Source: Thioalkalivibrio sp. ALE14 (GTDB lineage: Bacteria > Pseudomonadota > Gammaproteobacteria > Ectothiorhodospirales > Ectothiorhodospiraceae). From it: a stretch of DNA of 64,000 nucleotides. Of this stretch, positions 33,127-40,227 are shown one piece after another. The stretch's first letter is position 1, and every line of letters begins with the position of its first letter. The stretch spans positions 1 to 64,000 of the forward strand of contig NZ_AQXY01000020.1 of the NCBI RefSeq assembly GCF_000376845.1, written 5' to 3'. A program made the position numbers and the translations under genes. The notes under the pieces were generated by a model, which saw nothing but the letters and a program-made list of their open reading frames with translations, was not told the DNA's origin and made no database searches.

Positions 33127-33277
33127 GGGTTGAAATGGTATGTTGACCTTTGGCACCCGAGCAGCGAGGCGCCGGTGATGAAGGTCATTGAAGGTCAACG
33201 TTCCACCCTGGAACAGGCGCTGACACGCGCCTTGTTCAGGGGTGAAACCGAGCGGTTCGAGCAGATCAACGATCAAC
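33127..33277. other. Intergenic, with a possible tiny plus-strand gene
   Basis: ATG 33178 opens a 63-codon plus-strand frame ending at 33369 (VIEGQRSTLEQALTRALFRGETERFEQINDQL). It overlaps the end of the minus-strand gene at 33278 and has a poor ribosome-binding site, so I do not call it a gene. Nothing else is seen. Confidence 0.3.
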
Positions 33278-33493
33278 TCAAACCGCGCGCGGTAACGCTC
33301 CGTACGATTGCGACTTCAGATCGAGACGTGCCAGCAGCTCCTCGTCGATCAGACGAAGCGCAAGATTGATGTCGGCACGGCCCTCCCGAGTGCTCACCTG
33401 AGCGTTCAATGCTTGCTGACGCCGCTCCAGGATTTCCTGTTCGGTCGCCGCTTCCAGCCAGGCGATAAACGCCTTGATGGTTTCCTTGTCCAT
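33278..33493 (-). CDS. Small helical hypothetical protein
   Basis: Encodes 71 residues from ATG 33493 (AGGAG upstream). Sequence MDKETIKAFIAWLEAATEQE and onward is almost wholly alpha-helical and charged, ending SQSYGALPRAV. It is bounded upstream by leader (e) and repeat block C2, the same module layout as ardB. Function unknown. Confidence 0.55.
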   Translation of the reverse strand: MDKETIKAFIAWLEAATEQEILERRQQALNAQVSTREGRADINLALRLIDEELLARLDLKSQSYGALPRAV

Positions 33494-33515
33494 CGATGCT
33501 CTCCTGTCTGTGAAC

Positions 33516-33550
33516 GGAGAGCGCCCCACCGGGGAGTGCTCTCCCCGTGG
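33516..33550 (-). promoter_or_regulatory. Two-stem RNA leader, copy (e)
   Basis: GGAGAGC pairs with GCTCTCC (7 bp) around CTCCCCGGTGGGGC; the alternative stem is CCACGGGGAG with CTCCCCGGTGG. The outer stem has changed in both arms relative to GGGGACA/TGTCCCC in the other copies. Confidence 0.75.
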
Positions 33551-33562
33551 TGGGTGAAGGAA

Positions 33563-33685
33563 ATGGATCGACCGGCGAGCCGGCGCACCCCTGCCCGATC
33601 CGGGGGTGCTTCAGGGGCCTGATGCGCTCAGGCGGGCGGTAAAGCCGTCATTCCCCAGGGCCGCGCGCGACCCTCGGGAATGACG
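33563..33685. repeat. Intergenic repeat block C2
   Basis: Same three stems and near-identical sequence as C1, including CGTCATTCCC/GGGAATGACG at 33646-33685. It separates the genes at 33278-33493 and 33743-33904. Confidence 0.85.
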
Positions 33686-33742
33686 CCCCGAAAGACAGCC
33701 GAACCCCAGGGCAATGTCCCGGGGTTCGACGCGCTACAGCGG

Positions 33743-33904
33743 TCAGCAGGGTGCTTCAAGGCACCAGTGACGCGGAGGTGGAGTCACCACCCGAGGTGGG
33801 CGGCGTTTGTTGATGTCGGGCTGAGTGAACCGAAGGTCCACGCGCTTGCCCGCGCGCTTGAATGCCATGCCTTCGTGTTTCCGGCTGATGTGAAGTCCTC
33901 GCAT
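33743..33904 (-). CDS. Very small basic protein
   Basis: Encodes 53 residues from ATG 33904, placed by CGGAG and leader (f). The product is strongly basic (RGLHISRKHEGMAFKRAGKR, INKRRPPRV) with a Cys pair at the end. It may bind nucleic acid. It is called mainly because it occupies a complete leader-gene-repeat module. Confidence 0.45.
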   Translation of the reverse strand: MRGLHISRKHEGMAFKRAGKRVDLRFTQPDINKRRPPRVVTPPPRHWCLEAPC

Positions 33905-33923
33905 GAGTCTGTCTCCGAGTGTT

Positions 33924-33962
33924 GGGGACAGACCGCCCCCACGGGGGACGGTGTCCCCGTGG
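33924..33962 (-). promoter_or_regulatory. Two-stem RNA leader, copy (f)
   Basis: CCACGGGG pairs with CCCCGTGG, or GGGGACACCG with CGGTCTGTCCCC. A CGGAG ribosome-binding sequence and the ATG at 33904 follow. Confidence 0.75.
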
Positions 33963-33974
33963 TGGGTGAAGGAA

Positions 33975-34099
33975 ATGGATCGACCGGCAGTGCCGGCACC
34001 CTTCTCCCCGATCCGGAAGGGTTTTAAGGGGCCTGATACGCTCAGGCGGGCGGTAAAGCCGTCATTCCCCAGGATCGCGCGCGACCCTCGGGAATGACG
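33975..34099. repeat. Intergenic repeat block C3
   Basis: Near-copy of C1 and C2 (stem CGTCATTCCC/GGGAATGACG at 34060-34099). It has a few substitutions in the loop and in the CACCCC stem. It separates the genes at 33743 and 34123. Confidence 0.85.
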
Positions 34100-34122
34100 C
34101 CCCCGAAGGGGCGCCGGCTCGA

Positions 34123-34296
34123 TCAACCGATCCGCATTTCCAGATGGTGAAGATCGGACGTGGAAAGCTGTTCCAGATCGGCATCCGTAATGGGCTCCAG
34201 GGTGCGGCTATCCAGTACCTGGAAACCGCACTTGAGGGCCTCGGAAACCGAGTCGAGCGAACGAAATAGCTTGGTGATGGTGGTGCGAGCTTTCAT
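34123..34296 (-). CDS. Very small hypothetical protein
   Basis: Encodes 57 residues from ATG 34296 (GGAG upstream, leader (g) before it): an N-terminal ARTTITKLFRSLDSVSEALK helix, then LDSRTLEPITDADLEQLSTSDLHHLEMRIG. Compact, helical, no Cys cluster or membrane span. The clean start, leader and stop support a real gene. Function unknown. Confidence 0.55.
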   Translation of the reverse strand: MKARTTITKLFRSLDSVSEALKCGFQVLDSRTLEPITDADLEQLSTSDLHHLEMRIG

Positions 34297-34316
34297 GGGG
34301 TTTCTCCGTCAGTTGT

Positions 34317-34365
34317 GGGACACCCCGATCCCTCCTGCCGCAGCAAGAGGGATCGGTGGTGTCCC
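34317..34365 (-). promoter_or_regulatory. Two-stem RNA leader, copy (g)
   Basis: GGGACACC pairs with GGTGTCCC and CGATCCCTC with GAGGGATCG, making one long interrupted hairpin. It is longer and more continuous than the other copies. GGAG and ATG 34296 follow. Confidence 0.7.
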
Positions 34366-34424
34366 ACAACGGAGACACCCTGCAGCCAAGGGGGGAGGAC
34401 CCCCTGGCGAACGGTCGGTCGGAT

Positions 34425-34844
34425 TCAGGCGGCCGCGCTTTCCGGTTCCTGAGTCGAGTCCGCAGATGCGGTGTAGACGGTTTCGCCGTCCACCTTGACC
34501 CAGGCGATCCGGAGCAGCCGAGCCTTCAGCGAAACGCCGGTCTGACCGGCTTTCTCGCCTTTCTGATACTCGAACAGATCCGGGTACAGATCACCCAGCT
34601 TGAATCCGATGAGGACCTTTCGATCTTCATCGATGTAGGTCTTGGCGGCCTTGATCAGCCGCTCGGCTTCCGCCCCGCTGACCCGGCAATCGAACCGGGT
34701 CTTGTCGGGGGCGTCGGCGGATCCATGCAGCGCGACGATGTCGCACGCATAGAAGGACGCCCCCTTCTTGGGGCTCACCTCGCGTACCCGATTCAGGTAG
34801 CCAAGGCCGGTGATGTGCAGATCGAAGTATTTGTTCTCAGACAT
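34425..34844 (-). CDS. DUF3577/STY4534-family ICE replication protein
   Basis: Encodes 139 residues after AGGAG. The signature runs FDLHITGLGYLNRVREVSPK, KGASFYACDIVALHGSAD, RFDCRVSGAEAERLIKAAK and KAGQTGVSLKARLLRIAWVKVDG. DUF3577 proteins look like OB-fold, SSB-related proteins and are found in ICEs of this class near topB and ssb. It should bind single-stranded DNA during replication or transfer. Leader (h) precedes it. Confidence 0.9.
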   Translation of the reverse strand: MSENKYFDLHITGLGYLNRVREVSPKKGASFYACDIVALHGSADAPDKTRFDCRVSGAEAERLIKAAKTYIDEDRKVLIGFKLGDLYPDLFEYQKGEKAGQTGVSLKARLLRIAWVKVDGETVYTASADSTQEPESAAA

Positions 34845-34871
34845 GGTGGTTCTCCTGTTTCAGTGAAATCC

Positions 34872-34910
34872 GGAGAAACCATGCCCGTCCGGGGATTGGT
34901 TTCCCCGGGA
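34872..34910 (-). promoter_or_regulatory. Two-stem RNA leader, copy (h), before the DUF3577 gene
   Basis: GGGGAAACCA pairs with TGGTTTCTCC (10 bp, one G-T), or CCGGGG with CCCCGG. AGGAG and ATG follow. From memory a structured RNA motif named DUF3577 has been published for such positions; whether this is the same motif needs a covariance-model search. Confidence 0.75.
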
Positions 34911-34931
34911 GGGTGAAGGTAGCGCGAGGCG

Positions 34932-35030
34932 CTACTTTTTCTTGCTGCGACGTTCCTGACGCCAGCCAATGACGTTCAGGATGACGAAGACGATGAAAAT
35001 CAGAGTGGCGATCAGCGCGAACGGCTCCAT
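34932..35030 (-). CDS. 32-residue membrane peptide
   Basis: ATG 35030 overlaps the upstream stop (TGATG). The product is a single membrane helix with a basic tail: MEPFALIATLIFIVFVILNV, then IGWRQERRSKKK. Coupled start and the textbook topology (helix plus positive inside) suggest a real micro-protein, perhaps a partner of the two-helix protein upstream. Confidence 0.5.
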   Translation of the reverse strand: MEPFALIATLIFIVFVILNVIGWRQERRSKKK

Positions 35031-35221
35031 CACGACTCCTCCTCGTTGATCTGGATGTTTCCGATGACCAGGAGCATCACTCCGAGCGTGATCACGTAGA
35101 GCACGCTGGCCAGCGGCACCGCCTCCAGGAACAACGCGACGATACTGGCGACGATCATGCCGACGCCCATTTTCCGCGAATCTTCCTTGACGGTCTGGAT
35201 GTTGATAAGGGGTCTTTTCAC
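35030..35221 (-). CDS. Small two-span membrane protein
   Basis: Encodes 63 residues from GTG 35221, chosen because GGAGG lies 7 bases upstream. Two hydrophobic segments (GVGMIVASIVALFLEAVPLA and VLYVITLGVMLLVIGNIQ). Leader (i) precedes it and it is coupled to the 32-residue peptide downstream. Possibly an entry-exclusion or small transporter-like protein; not recognised. Confidence 0.55.
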   Translation of the reverse strand: MKRPLINIQTVKEDSRKMGVGMIVASIVALFLEAVPLASVLYVITLGVMLLVIGNIQINEEES

Positions 35222-35249
35222 AAAGGCGCCTCCTTCGAGAATAGCCGAA

Positions 35250-35284
35250 AGAGACGCGCCCAACCGGGGGGAGGCTCTCCCCGG
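35250..35284 (-). promoter_or_regulatory. Two-stem RNA leader, copy (i), weak
   Basis: CCGGGGAG can pair with CTCCCCCCGG, and GAGA with TCTC further out. The stems are shorter and less regular than in the other copies, but position and G-rich composition are the same. GGAGG and GTG 35221 follow. Confidence 0.5.
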
Positions 35285-35309
35285 CGTGGGTGGATGGAAT
35301 ACAGCAGGA

Positions 35310-35394
35310 CCGACTGGCTGGGCCAGCGCACCGCTACCCGGTCCGGGCGGTGCTTTCAGGGGCCTGATGCGCTCAGGCGGGCGGTAAAGCCGTG
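35310..35394. repeat. Intergenic repeat block C4 (shortened)
   Basis: Contains the CACCGC-like and CCTGA/TCAGG stems and GGCGGGCGGTAAAGCCGT, then diverges, so the CGTCATTCCC hairpin is missing. It separates the genes at 35030 and 35409. Confidence 0.75.
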
Positions 35395-35408
35395 TGACGC
35401 TTCTAGTT

Positions 35409-35645
35409 TTATCCTTCCCAATAATCGTCTGTCAATTCATGCGGTTCGAGAGGGCGCTCGATCTGGCGCAGCTCCCGCACATCGGCCTCAATCCACGCAT
35501 GGTCCCGCTCCCGATAGAGCAGCCGCCGCATGGGGTTCTCGTCCGGAATATCCAGGACTTCGCAGACCCCGTGCTCGGGGTGTTCCACGGTCGCGCCGGC
35601 GGCGCAGTGATCGCGGCGCTCGATGGGGAATCGGATGATCGCCAT
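35409..35645 (-). CDS. Small hypothetical protein before topB's end
   Basis: Encodes 78 residues from ATG 35645 (AGGAG upstream). Soluble and beta-rich, with VEHPEHGVCEVLDIPDENP and RERDHAWIEADVRELRQIE, similar in feel to small KOW/Tudor-like proteins that open with an HP-x-H-G-x-C-x-V strand. Ends acidic (DDYWEG). It lies 25 bases after topB and may be cotranscribed. No named family. Confidence 0.5.
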   Translation of the reverse strand: MAIIRFPIERRDHCAAGATVEHPEHGVCEVLDIPDENPMRRLLYRERDHAWIEADVRELRQIERPLEPHELTDDYWEG

Positions 35646-35669
35646 GGGCTCTCCTGTAGTCTGGCGCAG

Positions 35670-37904
35670 TCAGTCGAACTGCAGCTGCACCTTGCCTTCC
35701 GTTAGTTTCGCACCGGCATCAAAGGTTTTGCCAGTCCGTTTGCTCTTGAGACCCTTGAGCTGTACCAGGTCCCCCGCGAACAGCGTGAGCGCCTGGGTCT
35801 CGGTCAGCTTCTTGCCACTGAGCTGCTTCCAGACAATGGCGTTGCACGCTTCGCACTGCCAGGCCTTGGGTGATTCCTTGATGTTGCCCTGCTGGGCGCA
35901 GCCGCACTGCCCGACCGGCCCCTGTTTTGGGGCCTTGCCGGGTTTTCCGCCCTGGTCGGGCAGCGTGGTCGTGCAGTCCGGATAGCGGGTACAACCCCAA
36001 AACGCCCCGGACCCGCCCTTGCGGCGCCGCATGGGCGAACCGCATGCGGGGCAGGCGTGCTGGGCCTGCGCCTCGACCTGAACCGCGTCGGCGCCCTGCT
36101 GTTGAACGTTCTGCACCAGTCGCTTGACCCATTCGGACTGCCGTTGCAGGAACCCGTCGATCTCGCCTTCGCCCTTGGCGATCTGGTCCAGAGCCTGTTC
36201 CCACAGGGCCGTGGTGGACGGGTCCTTCACCGGATCCGGCAGCGCATCGATCAGCGACCGGGCGGCGGCCGTGGAGGTGAGTTTCTTCTTGCGCTCCTCC
36301 AGGTAGCCGCGATCCATGAGGGTCTGGATGATCCCGGCGCGCGTCGCCTCCGTGCCGATGCCCGTGTTCTCTTTCAGGACGCGCCGCAGCCGCTCGTCCG
36401 CGATCTCGCGGGCGATGTTCTTCATGGCGGCGAGCAGCGTGCCCTGGGTAAAGCGTTCCGGCGGGGTGGTTTCCTTGTCGCGGATCTGCGCGCCGGCCAG
36501 TGAGACGGGGTCGCCTTTCTGCACGTTGGGAAGGGCCTGGTCGCTTTCGGCGCGCTCCTCGGCCGAAGCGTCCGTCTGGATCAGTACACGCCAACCGGTT
36601 CGGCGATTGACGCGCCCCTGCGTGCGGAACGTTTCGCCTTCGGCCGCGACTTCCAGCCGCGTCTGGTCGTACTCGTAGGCGGGATAGAACTGTGCAATGA
36701 AACGGCGTCGGATCAGGTCGTAGACCGCCTGTTCCCGCGACGACATCGCGTGGACATCCGCGACGGCGGTGGTCGGGATGATGGCGTGGTGTGCCGTGAT
36801 CTTCGCGTCATTCCAGCAGCGTCCCTGTACGGCGGCATCCGCGCCTTCGACCAGGTGTTCGATGGTCGAGTCGCTCTGCATCAGTCCCTGCAGGACGTCG
36901 CGTGCCTCGCCGTGCTGGCTGACGGGCAGGTAGCGGCAGTCGGTCCGGGGATAGGAGGTGGCTTTGTGCTTCTCGTACAACGACTGTGCGGTATCGAGGA
37001 CCTCCTGCGCCCCCATCCCCAGCCGTTTCGATGCCTCCTGTTGCAGCGTCGAGAGATCGTAGGGCAGCGGCGCGTTCTCGCGCTTGCGCTCGGTCTGCGC
37101 CAGGGTCACGGTGCCTTGCACCCCCTGTACACGCTGCGCCACAGAGGCGGCCGCCTGTTGACTGGTACAGCGGCCTTCGGAGTCACTCACTCCCTCGGGT
37201 GGCACCCATCGGGCCTCCCACGCGCCGTTCGTATGGCCGCAGCGGACCGATACCTCGTAGTACGGGACTGGCTTGAACTGTTCGATCGCGCGGTCACGAT
37301 CGACCACGAGCTTGAGGGTGGGCGTCTGGACGCGCCCGACCGAGAGCACGCCGTCATACCCGCGTGCCTGCGCCGCGAGGGTGTAGGCCCGCGTGAGGTT
37401 CATGCCCACAAGCCAATCGGCGCGGGCGCGTGCCACGCCGGCGCGGTACAAGGGGAAGGTTTGATCCCCCGGTAGCAGGTTGGCGAGGGCCTTGCGCACG
37501 CTGGCCTCGTCCAGCGCGGCGAGCCAGAGGCGCTGGATCGGCCCCCGGTAGCCGCACAGATCCAGCACCTCGCGCGCGATCGTCTCGCCTTCCCGGTCGG
37601 CGTCCGTCGCGACGACGACTTCGGAGGCCTGTTTCAGCAGGGACCGGATGCTGGAAAAGTGCCCCTTCACCTTGGGTCGCACGTTCATCCGCCACTGGTC
37701 CGGCAGGATGGGAAGCGTCTCCACGCGCCACTGCTTGAGCGCCGGGTCATAGTCTTGTGGCGGGGCCATTTCCAGCAGGTGCCCGAAGCACCAGGTGACT
37801 GTCACCCCATCCCCGCGAATACACGCATTTTCCTTGCGCGAAGCGCCGAGTACGCGCGCAATATCGCGGGCTTGTGAGGGCTTTTCCGCAAGAAACAGTC
37901 GCAC
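35670..37904 (-). CDS. topB: DNA topoisomerase III
   Basis: Encodes 744 residues from GTG 37904. The N-terminal TOPRIM opens MRLFLAEKPSQARDIA and has ATDADREGE (Asp-x-Asp). VLSVGRVQTPTLKLV and TSYPRTDCRYLP carry the topo IA core, the latter with the catalytic Tyr. The C-terminus has zinc-finger-like segments (CPACGSPMRRRKG, WGCTRYPDC and CGCAQQ...WQCEACNA). ICE-borne TopB resolves plasmid-like intermediates during replication and transfer. It lies in the maintenance operon with ssb and the replication gene. Confidence 0.95.
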   Translation of the reverse strand: MRLFLAEKPSQARDIARVLGASRKENACIRGDGVTVTWCFGHLLEMAPPQDYDPALKQWRVETLPILPDQWRMNVRPKVKGHFSSIRSLLKQASEVVVATDADREGETIAREVLDLCGYRGPIQRLWLAALDEASVRKALANLLPGDQTFPLYRAGVARARADWLVGMNLTRAYTLAAQARGYDGVLSVGRVQTPTLKLVVDRDRAIEQFKPVPYYEVSVRCGHTNGAWEARWVPPEGVSDSEGRCTSQQAAASVAQRVQGVQGTVTLAQTERKRENAPLPYDLSTLQQEASKRLGMGAQEVLDTAQSLYEKHKATSYPRTDCRYLPVSQHGEARDVLQGLMQSDSTIEHLVEGADAAVQGRCWNDAKITAHHAIIPTTAVADVHAMSSREQAVYDLIRRRFIAQFYPAYEYDQTRLEVAAEGETFRTQGRVNRRTGWRVLIQTDASAEERAESDQALPNVQKGDPVSLAGAQIRDKETTPPERFTQGTLLAAMKNIAREIADERLRRVLKENTGIGTEATRAGIIQTLMDRGYLEERKKKLTSTAAARSLIDALPDPVKDPSTTALWEQALDQIAKGEGEIDGFLQRQSEWVKRLVQNVQQQGADAVQVEAQAQHACPACGSPMRRRKGGSGAFWGCTRYPDCTTTLPDQGGKPGKAPKQGPVGQCGCAQQGNIKESPKAWQCEACNAIVWKQLSGKKLTETQALTLFAGDLVQLKGLKSKRTGKTFDAGAKLTEGKVQLQFD

Positions 37905-37912
37905 GACCGGAC

Positions 37913-38422
37913 CTACTCGACCGTGGAGCGCACTTTCGCGCGGAAGCGGTCCATGAACGCGTCCGTGGCGGGGAAGCCGTCTACCTGGTCCGTACCTTCG
38001 TAATACTCCACGGCGATGTGACTGCCGTTTCCTTCACGGGAAATGTCCATCTGAACCACGCCGGCGTGACCGAGGATTTCGCGGTAGTCCCGCACGGAGT
38101 AGAAGGAGCCGGGGTTTTCATGGAAATGGTAGGCGTCCGAGGCCTCCAGGTACGGCTGTCCGGCGGGATTGGTGCGCTGTTCCAGCGGCAGATACCCGAA
38201 CTCGCGGCGGATGCGATTGAAGGTAGTATCAACGTCGGTCGCGGTGGTGACCTCGAAGTTGAGGACCTCGTTCGCGTACTGCTGTTGGCCGCCGCCCTGG
38301 TTGTTGGACCCAGCCGTGGAGCTGCTGGATGTCGTCGGGCGCGTCTCCTCAATCACGATGCAGCCGGACAGGGCCGCGATTGCGGCACCGGCAAGGAGGG
38401 TGCGGGTGATCGTGCCGTTCAT
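37913..38422 (-). CDS. ICE lipoprotein of unknown function
   Basis: Encodes 169 residues from ATG 38422 (a second ATG precedes it by one codon). Signal peptide with lipobox LSGC, then a Ser/Gln-rich linker (TTSSSSTAGSNNQGGGQQQ) and a globular part with LNFEVTTATDVDTTFNRIRREFGYLPL, followed by VVQMDISREGNGSHIAVEYY. It is anchored in the envelope. Placed between topB and small genes, probably cotranscribed. No family recognised. Confidence 0.6.
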   Translation of the reverse strand: MNGTITRTLLAGAAIAALSGCIVIEETRPTTSSSSTAGSNNQGGGQQQYANEVLNFEVTTATDVDTTFNRIRREFGYLPLEQRTNPAGQPYLEASDAYHFHENPGSFYSVRDYREILGHAGVVQMDISREGNGSHIAVEYYEGTDQVDGFPATDAFMDRFRAKVRSTVE

Positions 38423-38646
38423 CATGGAGTGTCTCCTTCTTCCTTGGTTGGGTCATCGTCGGCGACGCGCGAGGCGATCGTGGGTTCTGGCTTCGTGGGG
38501 ACACGGGTGACCGCGGCCCATTGCCCTCTGCGCCAGTCGGCGCTTTCGTCGGCTTCCTTCCCGGCCGCCTGGTCGCTGTGCGCCTCGAAACGGGTCGTGG
38601 CGACCACGCGACCGAGTTCCACCAGTTGGGCCTGGTACACGGGCAT
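38422..38646 (-). CDS. Small hypothetical protein
   Basis: Encodes 74 residues with an N-terminal beta part (PVYQAQLVELGRVVATTRFEA) and an acidic disordered tail. Its stop abuts the lipoprotein start and its start abuts the Cys-rich gene, so it is coupled inside the operon. Not recognised. Confidence 0.5.
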   Translation of the reverse strand: MPVYQAQLVELGRVVATTRFEAHSDQAAGKEADESADWRRGQWAAVTRVPTKPEPTIASRVADDDPTKEEGDTP

Positions 38647-38649
38647 GCC

Positions 38650-38844
38650 TCAGCGGGCCTCGTCGGGATGCGTCCACTCGCCGCACCAGTGGATGGCGTT
38701 CGTGATGGGAAACGGTCCGTCGCTCGCGCCTGCGGGCTGCAGCAGTCCCGGAGGGTGGCGCCGGCAGGAGCCTTCATTGGTGCCCAGACGGTGCCAGTAG
38801 ATGCAGGCATCGCAGCGCGCACGGGCGAACTTGGTCTCAGGCAT
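38650..38844 (-). CDS. Small Cys-rich protein
   Basis: Encodes 64 residues from ATG 38844, overlapping the ssb stop. Four Cys in the pattern ARCDACIYWHRL, GSCRRHPPG, IHWCGEW could bind zinc or an iron-sulphur cluster. The CxxC-x(n)-C-x(n)-C layout resembles small benzylsuccinate-synthase-like or regulatory metal-binding proteins, but no family is certain. It is cotranscribed with ssb. Confidence 0.55.
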   Translation of the reverse strand: MPETKFARARCDACIYWHRLGTNEGSCRRHPPGLLQPAGASDGPFPITNAIHWCGEWTHPDEAR

Positions 38845-39232
38845 CCGTCCCTCCCGCGCTCTCGTCACGTCGCCGGAACGTCACGTCCTCGACGCGCGCA
38901 AGATCGAGATCGACGGCGGACGCGCGGACTTCGAGGCGGGATCGTTCCTCGCCGGTCTCGCGGTCACTCCATGTGGACTCGAACAGTTCGCCCTCGACGT
39001 GGACCCGAGCGCCCTTCGGCAGCAGGCGCGCGGCCTGCTCGGCACGGGGGCCCCACAGGGCTACGTCCAGCCAGAACCCGCCCTTGTCTTCAAAGCCGCC
39101 GTTGCCGTCGGGCTTCGGTCGATCAAAGAAGATGCGGAGGTTGGTGACGGGGGTTGATTCGCCGCCGCGCTCGGCATGGCGGAGCGTGGGCGCCGCGCCA
39201 AGGTTGCCGCGACCGGAAAAGGCATTGGACAT
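38837..39232 (-). CDS. ssb: Single-stranded DNA-binding protein
   Basis: Encodes 131 residues. OB-fold SSB sequence: NAFSGRGNLGAAPTLRHAERGGE, VTNLRIFFDRP, FWLDVALWGPRAEQAARLLPKGARVHVEGELFE, RSRLEVRASAV. It protects single strands during ICE replication. There is no typical acidic tail (DIPF), so it may not recruit host repair proteins as the chromosomal SSB does. Short length is usual for ICE-borne copies. Confidence 0.9.
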   Translation of the reverse strand: MSNAFSGRGNLGAAPTLRHAERGGESTPVTNLRIFFDRPKPDGNGGFEDKGGFWLDVALWGPRAEQAARLLPKGARVHVEGELFESTWSDRETGEERSRLEVRASAVDLDLARVEDVTFRRRDESAGGTDA

Positions 39233-39350
39233 TGATTCGCACCGGACATGGGTTCGATTTCAGCGTGCGCGGCGCCCCATCCGGAAGCTAGGCGAAATCC
39301 TGAAGTGAAGCGGGGTGGTTTTGGCCGAAAGATGCCGACTCGTCCTACTA

Positions 39351-39396
39351 CTGGCTCAGGGTGGAACGGGGTTCCACCCCCTCTGGTCTGGCTCAG
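39351..39396 (-). repeat. 46-bp repeat with variable hairpin, copy 1
   Basis: Direct repeats CTGGCTCAG at both ends flank GTGGAAC-GGG-GTTCCAC. An otherwise identical 46-bp sequence lies at 41511-41556 with the stem GTGTGAG-CCC-CTCACAC. Here it lies between the gene at 39419 and ssb. Confidence 0.85.
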
Positions 39397-39418
39397 GGTT
39401 CCACTATCGGCATAGCGG

Positions 39419-39769
39419 TTACGCGGCGGCTCTCGCCGTCTCGATTTTCGCGATCGTCACGAGCTGGAACCGTTGCCGATCACCCAGGCGGTGATGGCGA
39501 ATCTGCTCCAACGCGTGGTCTGGTCCTGTGACGTCGATGCCGAACTCCGTTCGTGCCCGCCAAATGACACGCAGTGCCCGCGCCTGATCGAGCCCGTCGA
39601 AAAGCTCGTCGAGTTGCACTAGGTCAAGACCATTCCAGCCGTCCAGCGGCACGATATGCCCCGCCCTGGCTGCCTCTTCCATGGTCATGCTGCCGATTGA
39701 CCGGCGCATCGCCCGGGCAGACTTACGGATACCCTCTCGCAGTTTCTGACCCATGGCGTCATTCAGCAT
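39419..39769 (-). CDS. Small hypothetical ICE protein
   Basis: Encodes 116 residues from ATG 39769 (GGAGG 5 bases upstream; an ATG 4 codons earlier is also in frame). Helical, charged, with HIVPLDGWNGLDLVQLDELFDGLDQARALRVIWRART. Overlaps the end of the gene at 39759. Not recognised; it lies in the slot of uncharacterised ICE maintenance genes. Confidence 0.5.
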   Translation of the reverse strand: MLNDAMGQKLREGIRKSARAMRRSIGSMTMEEAARAGHIVPLDGWNGLDLVQLDELFDGLDQARALRVIWRARTEFGIDVTGPDHALEQIRHHRLGDRQRFQLVTIAKIETARAAA

Positions 39770-40193
39770 GGCTCCCTCCACCGCTCCATTGGTCTTCCAG
39801 CGCGTTCAAGCCCTGGAGCTGGGTGACCAGGTCCTTGAGGCGCAGCCGCTCGTAGTTCCTCCTGCGGTGCTCGAACGTGAGGATCCGCCCTCGACGTTCG
39901 ATCTTCAGCCACGCCAGACGCGTTCGCAGGGGTACGCCCTCGCGGGAAAGTGCCTCCTGCAGCATGTCCGACGTAAACATCAGCCAGGACTGGCCGATGC
40001 CGTCGAATCCACGTAGACGCCACCGGAACACGGACCCGCCTTCCCGCCGGGAGCGATGGATCGCGGGATGTGCGACCCAGGGCCGCTGGTACGTGTTCTT
40101 GAACTCCTGCACCAGCTGGTCCATCTGATCATCGATCTGCCGTAGCTCGGTTTCGAGAACCTGCATTCGCTTACGTGCGTCAGCGAGTTTCAT
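39759..40193 (-). CDS. DUF3158-like ICE protein
   Basis: Encodes 144 residues. N-terminal coiled coil (DARKRMQVLETELRQIDDQMDQLV), then FRWRLRGFDGIGQSWLMFTSDMLQEALSREGV and RRRNYERLRLKDLVTQLQ. The order next to PFL_4669 and the helix/RWR pattern suit the DUF3158 family of this ICE class. Function unknown; perhaps DNA-binding. Confidence 0.5.
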   Translation of the reverse strand: MKLADARKRMQVLETELRQIDDQMDQLVQEFKNTYQRPWVAHPAIHRSRREGGSVFRWRLRGFDGIGQSWLMFTSDMLQEALSREGVPLRTRLAWLKIERRGRILTFEHRRRNYERLRLKDLVTQLQGLNALEDQWSGGGSHAE

Positions 40194-40227
40194 GTATCCC
40201 TCTCCAGTGGCCCCGCGCCCCCCTTAC

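Noticed and set aside
33178..33369. Small plus-strand frame between ardC and the 71-aa gene
   Set aside because: Protein-like in part, but the ribosome-binding site is poor, it overlaps an opposite gene with a good start, and it lacks the leader seen on all neighbours.
31089..35394. Repeated stem-bearing sequences considered as a CRISPR array
   Set aside because: Repeats are 80-120 bp, irregularly spaced, and separated by genes rather than by spacers of constant length; no cas genes.
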